From contig RBKR01000004.1 in assembly GCA_004835665.1 (NCBI GenBank), positions 1,240,001-1,304,000 of the forward strand: a stretch of DNA of 64,000 nucleotides, written 5' to 3'. This document shows, piece by piece, positions 56,050-64,000 of the stretch. The translations under genes and the position numbers were made by a program. The DNA is from Phoma sp. XZ068. Lineage: Eukaryota; Ascomycota; Dothideomycetes; Pleosporales; Didymellaceae. A model generated the notes under the pieces. It did not search any database and had not been told where the DNA came from. It saw only the letters and a program-made list of their open reading frames with translations. Within the stretch, counting starts at the first letter, position 1. Every line of letters begins with the position of its first letter.

Positions 56050-57640
56050 TTAAACTACACCTTTCATATGAATGCCTTGCTCATCCTGTTGTTGAACAGT
56101 CAAATAGTTCCTAGCTCTCTCAATCCTTTCCTTGGTCAAGAGATAGCTGCTGGGAATGTCGCCGCTCTGCACCATCTGTGCTTGAATGGCACCCAGTTCC
56201 TGGCCAGCCTCTTCTCCAAGAAGCATGTCCACAACTGCTTTGCCGCAGAGTGTAGTGTTTGGCATCCCATGTCCAGTGTATCCACCAGAAAGCCACAATC
56301 CTTCTCGATCTGGCACCTTACCAACCCAAGGGTGGTCATCACGGCCTGTAGCGAATTAGTAAGAGAATAGATGGGAGGGAAAGGGGAACTTGCTGTAGCC
56401 CATGATACCTGTCCATTGGCCAGCAGCTTCGAGCTCCTTCAGGCCTTCCGTCTCTCCATCAAGTTCAAGGACCTCCAGAAGCGCACTGCGAAGGTATGCT
56501 GCTGAGTCTTCGTCGATAATGCTGTCATCCGAGACACCGATGGTTGGAAGATGACCCGCTCCGCGGCCGCCGCCAAACATCAGATGTCCGCGAGGGTTTG
56601 GTACGCCGTCGAACGGACGTTGGACAAGATAGTCGTCGTTGTTGGCTGGTTGGCCTAAAGCTCCTACCATTCCGTGCGAGTCTGGGAGGATCGTGTTTCC
56701 TTTAGGAGGTAGAAGCGCTGACATCTCGCCGCGGACGGGAACAATGAGATCGGCGAAATGGGGGAGCAGGGCTGATGTGTAGCCATTGGTAGCTAGGATA
56801 ACCTTCTTCGCTTGGATTTTGCCGCGGTCGGTATGCAGTGTATGCTTGCCGTCCGTGGATGTGATCTCATTAACAGGAGTATTGGTCTGTAAATTAAGCT
56901 GTCCAGCTTTGACGAGTTGTTCCAGAGTAAATGTAACCAACTTGTACGGCCACAGACTTGCAGCACCTTGGCTGAGCGTCACTCCCACAGCTTCAGGAGA
57001 CACTCTATGCTTCTTCAGCTCCTCCTTGTCGCGGATGATCGTGACCAAGCTCCGCAGCTCCGGAGCTACCTTCTCAAGGTGCGCAATCTCCTTCTCAGCT
57101 TCACTCATAACCTCTTCTGTCCAGAACGAGCGACATCCAGATACATCTCGCCATTCACAAGGAACATTGTTTTTCTTGACGTACGATCGGACTGCGTGGA
57201 CATTCTTCATCTCGAATGCGGCTACCTCGGCACTACGGTCAAACAGTAGTGGTTGGCAATGTCCGCCATTCTGTTATTAATGATCAGCAGTTCATCTCTT
57301 GGATACATTGAAGGGTAGTATTCGTCACGACGGCGACTCCAGAGCGGCGCCCCAGCATCCCAGCAATATTAATTGGGACATGTGAACTCACTCTACCTGT
57401 GGCTCCCCAGCATGCTTCTCTAGCTTCGAGAAGCACAATACTTCTCCCCTTGGCTCTCTCATCTTCAGCCAGAAACCGAGCAGCAGATGTGCCAGTTATA
57501 CCACTTCCCACAATGACAATATCCGCCTCAGCGGGAAGTTGTTCGGTGGTACGGTGACCGATTAAGAACTCATTAGGCTCGCTGTGCCAGAAAGAGCTGC
57601 TCGAAGTGGGCGTGGGGAGCGTCGCGCGTTCGTGCTTCAT
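56050..57640 (-). CDS. FAD-dependent oxidoreductase (DAO family)
   Basis: Three exons (57392-57640, 56394-57270, 56050-56345) encode 473 residues. A Rossmann FAD site, IVIVGSGITGTS (about 41-52), is followed by the covalent or near-FAD segment WGATGRNGGHCQP, rejoined across intron 1. Later marks are ILATNGYTSALLP, the PVRGEMSALLP turn, QWTGIMGYSRDDHPWVG and GLWLSGGYTGHGMPN, which close the FAD cap. This order is seen in DAO-fold amine oxidases of the glycine/sarcosine oxidase and gamma-glutamylputrescine oxidase type. The enzyme should oxidise an amine or amino acid with release of hydrogen peroxide; substrate is unknown. The second intron (56346-56393) has a GC donor (GCAAGT). No signal peptide or PTS1 tripeptide is visible (it ends KGVV). 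Confidence 0.9.
56346..56393 (-). other. GC-AG intron in the FAD oxidoreductase gene
   Basis: The 48-bp intron starts GCAAGT and ends ACAG. The GC donor rebuilds GIMGYSRDDHPWVG; the nearby GT gives a stop immediately after the acceptor. Confidence 0.8.
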
Positions 57641-58458
57641 GTTGCGATTGCTGTCGATAGCTAGTAGGCGGTCGAATGTGGGGTGGAGGGGAAGGCTGCA
57701 GGACAACTTGTCTTGGGTCAATGGCGAACTATATATTCCCCACCTTATCTAAGTGACGACTGTAGCGCAACGGTTTGATCAATGACTCGGAATGCGCCCC
57801 TCTACTTGCGGGCTCTACTTCCTTGCGGTGTTGGCAGAACATGAATCATCGAGCTTTCGGAGTAAGCTGTCCAGATTGCGCAACATCGCCATGCCGAGCC
57901 GCTCCTCATTGATTTCGAATGCCTATTCGCGATGTCACTATACCGAAGATCCACTTCGTGATTTATGAGCTCTCGGGAGTGTTGCAGGAGCACAGAGCAC
58001 AGGAGGCCATACAGGTACTCTGTGAGCTGGGAGGGTTGGGAGCTGCGGATGCGACTTCGCAGTTGATACCCGAGCTCCGCAGGGCTGCTTATGTAAACGG
58101 GGCAGTGCAAGATCCAGTCCACATGGCGCGGACTAAAACTGAAGCACGACATCTCATAGACTTCTACTCTTACTAAATGCTTTTCTGGAAATGCCTGAGA
58201 TTACGCAGTTGGTTGTCGCTCACCCCCGATACGGGCACATTGAAATGATCGGGAACACAACCTCACAAACATCAAGAGCTTGGATTTCTCAGTGACAGTC
58301 TAGATTACAGATGGACAACACCGAAGTCCTTATATGATTCAATCGTGATCATCATGCATCGCGGTCATCAGTAGCTCTCCACACCTTCCAGCAGTGCATA
58401 CGTCCAGCGGAGCCACCCAATATCGAGCGGGTGCCGGACCCCTCGCGTCGGCCTTCAA
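57641..58458. other. Intergenic with possible gene fragment
   Basis: On the minus strand, 57815-57922 reads as AFEINEERLGMAMLRNLDSL followed by LRKLDDSCSANTARK and a stop, after a TAG acceptor. A separate open frame begins at ATG 58152. I cannot join them with valid splice sites, so this is either a degraded gene end or chance. Confidence 0.25.
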
Positions 58459-58917
58459 TTACGACTTGCGATGTTCAAATACTCCTTTCGCAGTATCCCT
58501 GACCGAGAAACCATTAAAAAGCCAATCGTTCGAATGCCGTCCGCGCCATGGATCGCTTCCACCGGTCGATGTTCTGCCGTTTTCTTGGAGACTTGGTCGT
58601 GATGCCTTCGCGGGAGCTTGTGTAGGTGTAGGTTGCGAGACATGACGAGTCTGCTGTGGTCGCGCGACTGGGAGCTGTTCGGGCGGCAGCACCATTGGCG
58701 ACTTTGATCGTTTCCGGGATGCATCTGCACGTGATCGACTGCGCGAGCGTTCACGCAGCCGCTCGGTGATGGCTCCGAAGAATGTTCGTGAAGTTGGCGA
58801 AGCAGGCGCAGATGTAGGGGACACTCGGTCAGATGAGTCGGTTGACTTCTGGGAACCGACTGTACATGTGCGAACAGGTGGTATCGGCTGGAAATTCGTG
58901 TGGTCGTGTGATGCCAT
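58459..58917 (-). CDS. Small Ser/Arg-rich protein, unknown
   Basis: 152 residues, no intron, from ATG 58917. Mostly disordered, with SP-rich and RS-like text (RERSRSRSRADASRKRSKSP). It ends in a compact motif, SNDWLFNGFSVRDTAKGVF, of a kind I associate with many short ascomycete proteins that carry a C-terminal DWLFxGFS box. The conserved end supports a real gene. No signal peptide or membrane segment is seen, and function is unknown. Confidence 0.7.
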   Translation of the reverse strand: MASHDHTNFQPIPPVRTCTVGSQKSTDSSDRVSPTSAPASPTSRTFFGAITERLRERSRSRSRADASRKRSKSPMVLPPEQLPVARPQQTRHVSQPTPTQAPAKASRPSLQENGRTSTGGSDPWRGRHSNDWLFNGFSVRDTAKGVFEHRKS

Positions 58918-59982
58918 GCTGGTTGATTGCGTGTTGTGCCTCAGTGAGGTGCCTGTATGGTTCGAATAGAGAGAGCGCTTGTTTGGTGTTTGGGATAGCA
59001 GTGTGCCACTCTAAGAGGACAGATGGAGGGACTCAATCAGGTGGATGAATATGCGGCTCAAAGGAGCATACTGCAAGCACAATATATAACGCGCACACAT
59101 TGCCAATTCGCTTTCTTGTGTCCTGCAAACTCGCGAGTCGCATCGCTAGCGTGCAGCGTCGCTCAAATGAGGGTGTCGGTGACCAAATGCCCTCTCGTAT
59201 GTACACCAACCAATCACAATCACCACAGCACCGACAGAACGCCTGATTTGGTGGCCGTTCGATCGCTCGCTCCAAAATCTCACCGACTCTGACATGCAGG
59301 CGACGTTCTCGAGTGGGTCCATGAACTGCAATCAAGCGACAACGCATAGAGCCGAGTGCTCTAATCCCGAATGGGACTCGATTGCGATGTAGGGCAAGCC
59401 AATGAGCAGTCAACCGGTAGGCAGCTGCCTCAGAACCAAGGCTTTTGTGTCACCGGTTACGACTTGAGCAGTTCGGACACTCCCGCTGCGTTTGAGACAC
59501 GTACGGTTCCTGCTCTGACCAGTCACAAATACCGATCTTGTTCCTTGAGAACTTGGAATGTAGCGTGATTAGCCGCACAGTCATTGATGTCCCGTCTGGT
59601 CACCACCGGAATGAGGATCATGTGCTGTGCCTCATCTACCAAGCGGGTTACAAGCTGGCCAGACCGCAGAGGACAGCACCTTGTGTTGATGAGAAGAACG
59701 GGCTGCGGTCCAATGCTGAAAGTCGCGCGAGCAAAAAGATGTGTTGCTACCAAGACAGGAGCCGGTGCAGCTAGAGAGGCAAGAAGAACGGTATTGTGCA
59801 GTACAATCATAACAGTGCAATTATCTGCGCAGTGTTTATCCTAAGTCTGTTAAGTTCTGAGTGGCGCCTTCTTTGAGGACACCGGAATCATCTTGACATC
59901 ACCCAAGGAACCCACCACACCGTCAATCTGGTCCAATGCAGTAGGCATTGGCTCCTCTGCAGTTGATATAAGAATATCAATA
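58918..59982. other. Intergenic, 1.07 kb
   Basis: Between the small Ser/Arg-rich gene and the SRR1-like stop. Several short frames on both strands, none protein-like. Confidence 0.5.
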
Positions 59983-60954
59983 TCATATTAATGGATCGAC
60001 TTTCGCTGTCGTATCTTCATCCCCGACTTCTTCCACGGTTCTGGTTTCCCCTTCATCTTTCTCGTTCTCTACTCTTTCACCTCTCCCGGCAATGCTCTCA
60101 ACTGAACCTTCAGCTTCCTCTCTTCCCTCAACCCAATACACAACCATCCCATTGAAAGCATGCGGATGCATCTCAAAGGTCTCCAACTTCACCACGTTCC
60201 TATCCTCCAACCACTGTTTCCCCAACTCATTACACTCCTCAAGCTTGTCTCTCTTCTCCTCGCCATGCGCGAATGCCCCGTAGTCGTCCAAGATCTCATT
60301 GCCCACGTACAGTACTGGGTCCTTGCCTTTAAGGAAAAGAGGAAGAAGTAGGTACCAATCGACAAACGGACTAAACACGAAAGACTGAGGCGTGATATAC
60401 GTCGCGATGTCGTCAGTGCAGACCTGGACGGAAAGTAGGGCTAAAAACTCATGGTCGACGGAGGTGAAGGCAGGTTCCTGGGCGTAAAATTTCGCCTTGG
60501 AATTGAACCGTTGCGCTGCACTCAATTAGTACTCCGGCTTGAATCATGAAGCCAAGATGGAAAACTCACAGGAAGAGACAACAGACATGAAGAGGACGAG
60601 CTGCCACATTGCCCTATGTCTGTGCTCCCAATCGCGACTAAAGCTACCAATGCCGATGCAAACAGCTTCTTCCACATCCCATCTCCTTTTCGCCAACACA
60701 GTTTCTAGATGTTGTGCGCATGCCGTGGTTTTCCATTTCTCGGTGCGGTTTTGGAAATCTTGCAGTAGCTTTTCGGCTGTCAAGCCGTCCACATTGGCTG
60801 TTGGCATTGAGCCAATTTGAGTAGCATTGTGTCTTTGGCCCTTCCCCTTGCCTTTCTTTGTACTGGCGGATGTGTTTGATACACCGTGGGTAATTACTGT
60901 CCAGCCATCGTCGGTGTTGACTTGTTGGCGCTTTACGCGTCCGCGGCCGCCCAT
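59983..60954 (-). CDS. SRR1-like domain protein (Ber1-like)
   Basis: Two exons (60570-60954, 59983-60515) give 305 residues. A basic Gly/Lys-rich start (MGGRGRVKRQQ, KKGKGKGQ) precedes the SRR1 domain, identified by EAVCIGIGSFSRDWEHRHRA near residue 100 and, after the intron, FYAQEPAFTSVDHEFLALL and TPQSFVFSPFVDWYL. SRR1 is a plant light-signalling and clock protein; the yeast member Ber1 is linked to microtubule and proteasome phenotypes. The molecular activity of the domain is unknown. The 54-bp intron has a GTGAGT donor and a GTGCAG acceptor; a nearer GAG acceptor would shift the frame. The C-terminal ~60 residues are Glu-rich and disordered. Confidence 0.88.
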
Positions 60955-61484
60955 GTTCAAGATGCTGAAGGTCGACGTACTGAGGTGGCGATCATTTTCA
61001 ACGAGTCATGACTTATCATGACATGATCTATCAGTGACTTCCTGGTGTGCTGTATGCTGTCCGTATCGGGAGACGCGTAGTCTGCACGCGCAAGAAATTT
61101 GGTGACGGCAGACGTGGGGCAGATATTCGGAACTCACTGTGGGGCTTTCGGAACTAACGTCGGAACTCTAGATGTCCATCGACTTTTCATCCTTTGAACA
61201 TGAGCCCATGTCGAGTCGATGCATTGTTCTCGTAGGACTCAGCATCAAAATCTTTGTGGGACAGATCTACCTGCGTTTACTCATTGAAGGTAGTTGCAGT
61301 GGTTCGACAGGGCAACTGCTGTGCCTCGCTAGTGTGTTCATACTTGACGCACCTGAACGACATCACTGTGAAGGTCGTCTCCAAGAAAGCATATTTAATT
61401 ACAATGACTGTGGGTATCATATCATGCTGAGCTACTGCTCAAAGCATACTATACTGGGGAAAGGATTACCACAATTGCTTCAAA
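60955..61484. other. Intergenic, 0.53 kb
   Basis: SRR1-like promoter and MFS 3' flank. No supported gene. Confidence 0.5.
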
Positions 61485-63274
61485 CTAGAACATCTGCCTG
61501 TTCCTCATCTCAACGGGCAGGAACACCATCATCAGCGCGGACAGCCAGATACCACCTGCACCAAGCCATAAAATACCAGAACTAGCGTCGGCCAGCAATT
61601 GCGCTCCTGCATAGGGGGCGACAATTCCTGCCAGACGACCCAAGCACGAGAGCATACCGCTAACACTGCCACGGTATTCAGTGTCGAAAAGCTCGGGCGC
61701 AGAGGCATAGAGGACCGCGTTGAAGTACTATTTCAGACTGTTAGCGAATGATGTGGTCCATCATTTGAGGCTACTTACCGTTTGCATAATATACTCAAGT
61801 GCGTTCAACCCAACGAAGCCAGCAGTGTTCTCAACCTGCGTGTACATGGCCATTGCAAGACCTTGGCAAATAGCTGATAGAACCAGCGACCACTTCCTGC
61901 CGAGCAGAGGCATCTGCACTGAGGCCAAAGCAAGAGCAGCACCAATGATACCAGGCGAGTAAATGATGAGGTACTGTTGGTACGTGTCCACCACGCTACC
62001 ACGGCCATCGTTGACGTTGTTTCGTAGTAGAATGATGGGTAAGAAGGCACCTGCGAGGTTGAAGGACCAGTAGTCGCCCATGTACGCAACACCGAGGAGG
62101 ACGAATATGAAGCAACTAAGCCTGTTGGAAAAGATACCCTTCAAACGGCGGAGCTCCTTGGCAAAGCCCTTGAGAACCCGCTTGTTCTTCTCAGCTCGTG
62201 TGAGATTCGTGGGCGCTTCTTCGTGCACAACACCATCAATCGCATCGATTGTAGCAAAGTGTTGAACAGTCAGTGTAGGTGCCGGCGCTTTATTGAATTT
62301 TGCGATTTTGTGCAAAACCTCGATAGCTTCTGCCTCCCTACCCCTGCTGAGTAAGAACTTGGGCGACTCATGGAAGCGGAAAACAAAGTATCGGAGACAG
62401 AAGATAACAAGAGTCATGACGCCGAGGATGATAATATTGTAGCGCCATCCCATGTTGCTATCGACTGTGCAGCATGGTTCTCCAGATCCAACAGCTCTGC
62501 AGGACGGCAGATCGGAGGCGCAACGCCACTTAGCAGCAGTGCCGAGAGCAATGGCAGACGCAGCAACGACACCGATTGGCTGCCACATGGAGAGAAGGGC
62601 GACGAAATAGCGGCGATTTTGGGGCAGAAACTCGAGGGCTATCGTGGCATCGATGGGAATGTTGCCTCCAAGACCGAGGGATGCAAGGAAGTAGATTCCG
62701 CAAATGGCACCATAGTTGTACTTGGGAGCAGCCTAAGCTTTGTTAGAAAATACTTTACGTCAAAGTTCTTGCATCTGGTTCTTACCAGAATAAGTCCAAA
62801 GATTGAAGTGATCAAGCAGGTCAGATTGAAGGCCCACTTCCTGCCGATAATATCGACTGCGAGACCAAAACCGAGCGCACCAAGCGCAAGGCCAGCATTG
62901 GCGCAGGCGAAAATAGTTCCAGTATCAGCATCAGCGACGCCCATCTCCTGGTAGATAGCTGTCGAGACAAGACCAACACCCTGCGCCCAGGCCAGATCCA
63001 GGAAGTATCCGAAACCGCAAAGGAACCAGATACAGGTCTGATATCTGCCGAGACCAAACTTGTCAAGTTCAACATTGATGAGTGCAGCCTTCTTCTCGAA
63101 AGTGTTCATAGGCTTTGCAGCCGTGCCGCGAAGAATGGCGCCTATCGAGAGGTCTTCCGAAGAAGCCGTCTCCAGATCATTGTAGATAGGAACCTGGACG
63201 CCGCCATCAAGGGCTGAAATAGAATCCTTCTTCTCGTCCACGCGGACGAATTCGCCAGAGGTTTGCGAAGCCAT
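61485..63274 (-). CDS. MFS transporter, SV2/SVOP-like sugar-porter type
   Basis: Three exons (62786-63274, 61779-62732, 61485-61727) encode 561 residues with about 12 membrane spans. The cytosolic N-terminus (about 1-70) is acidic and Ser-rich. Major-facilitator marks are LAVDIIGRKWAFN after span 2-3, the span 4 stretch GLGGNIPIDATIALEFLPQN, RFHESPKFLLSRGREAEA leading into the central loop, and a second LLGRKWS in the C-half. A 30-residue Cys-containing loop (CASDLPSCRAVGSGEPCC) lies between spans 5 and 6. The GGNxPxDxxxxLEFLP signature is shared with fungal SV2/SVOP-like carriers of organic ions, sugars or acids; substrate is unknown. Both introns are canonical. It ends the row of minus-strand genes that includes carbohydrate and amine enzymes. 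Confidence 0.92.
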
Positions 63275-64000
63275 TGTAAGTAAACCTCGACGCAAGGGAG
63301 AGAAGCACAACAATGAGGTGAGATGAGTCGCGTGTGTTTGGTGGCGCAGGACCGTATGGCTGGGTATTATACCGGCGCCCACTGTGAGCAAGGCAACGGT
63401 TCGCAAGCCCTGCTAGCCAGCCATGGAGCTCACGCGTTCGGATCTATGCGACGGGAGCTCGATCTCTTGGTAGATGTTGGTTAGGCTGTCGATACTAGAC
63501 GTTGTAGCTCACGTCCAAGACGGCAGATCCGTTGCTGATTGGTGGACCACATAATCGTGACGACAGTGAATAAACCACGTTACGCAGACGCGCCTGGCTT
63601 GATCTGTTCGAAAGCAGTCGGCTTGACCGTGCCGTAGCTTAAAAAGAGTATGCACGAATAGAAGAACGACTACTGCACTAATCAGACTGAACTCAGCGTT
63701 CGCTTTAGGACAAGAGGCAAAGTACACGAGGAATGCAAGACTAGTGATGAGAACGGCAACGCCGGGGGGACGCGATTACTACCGCACGTCTATGATCTTT
63801 CGCATCTATCGTCTTTGGCCTAGCCAACATGTACTAAATAAATGTCACATGTTGTCTGCGTCTCGACTGAGGAAGCCCTGGGTTAAGTCCACTCTATGGA
63901 AAAGTGATACATAGCTGTACCGCAGTGGGACTTCATAAGTCTATTCAAGTGTGATGTCATCTGTTCCCCCAGTGTCGGCGCAAGTCACACCGATGTACGC
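63275..64000. other. MFS promoter region and window edge
   Basis: No supported gene. A TATAATA-like box lies about 90 bp upstream of the MFS ATG on the minus strand. Confidence 0.4.

Noticed and set aside
1..64000. Secondary-metabolite cluster, transposon or CRISPR array
   Set aside because: No polyketide, peptide or terpene synthase, no transposase or reverse-transcriptase motif, and no regularly spaced repeats were seen.

Overview
The window is nuclear DNA of a filamentous ascomycete (Pezizomycotina). Genes are split by many short introns, mostly 45-110 bp, with GT(A/G)NGT donors and (C/T)AG acceptors. Gene-content markers are fungal: SKN7, INP1, AIM24, the bifunctional HIS7, a Zn2Cys6 factor and a UsgS-like membrane protein. 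A Dothideomycete, probably Pleosporales, is my inference from the look of the proteins; I could not test it. I resolved 29 protein genes. Exon borders come from keeping reading frame, splice-site consensus and protein-family continuity; no transcript data were available.

Layout. 0.6-10.8 kb: a Pro/Ser/Thr-rich single-pass membrane protein, an unrecognised multi-exon gene, a secreted cupin and a Zn2Cys6 transcription factor whose zinc cluster appears to need a 6-nt microexon. 10.8-14.0 kb: gene-poor. 14.0-22.2 kb: housekeeping block with DIM1 (18S rRNA dimethylase), APN1 (AP endonuclease), HIS7 (histidine synthesis), IMP3 (U3 snoRNP) and a Baeyer-Villiger monooxygenase. 23.2-31.2 kb: an ariadne-type RBR ubiquitin ligase, GCD6 (eIF2B epsilon) and SKN7 (oxidative/osmotic stress regulator), all on the minus strand. 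32.3-39.8 kb: a peroxiredoxin, a formamidase, a UsgS-like membrane protein and INP1 (peroxisome inheritance). 40.9-50.6 kb: small unknown genes, a Q-rich protein with an SS18/SSXT-like motif, and the divergent mitochondrial pair AIM24/ATM1. 50.2-63.3 kb: nine minus-strand genes in a row, including GH15 and PL7-like carbohydrate enzymes, a DJ-1/PfpI protein, an FAD amine-oxidase-like enzyme, an SRR1-domain protein and an MFS carrier.

Working links. Several genes are divergent pairs sharing short promoters: HIS7/IMP3 (225 bp, with a perfect Gcn4/CPC1 site), AIM24/ATM1 (166 bp, both mitochondrial), DIM1/APN1, SKN7/peroxiredoxin (a redox regulator beside a plausible target) and UsgS-like/INP1. 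I see no secondary-metabolite backbone gene, transposon, CRISPR array, rRNA or convincing tRNA. The most unusual items are the predicted microexon encoding the third zinc-ligand cysteine, two GC-AG introns with the same donor hexamer, the SSXT-like Q-rich protein, and a PL7-like lyase lacking the catalytic histidine.
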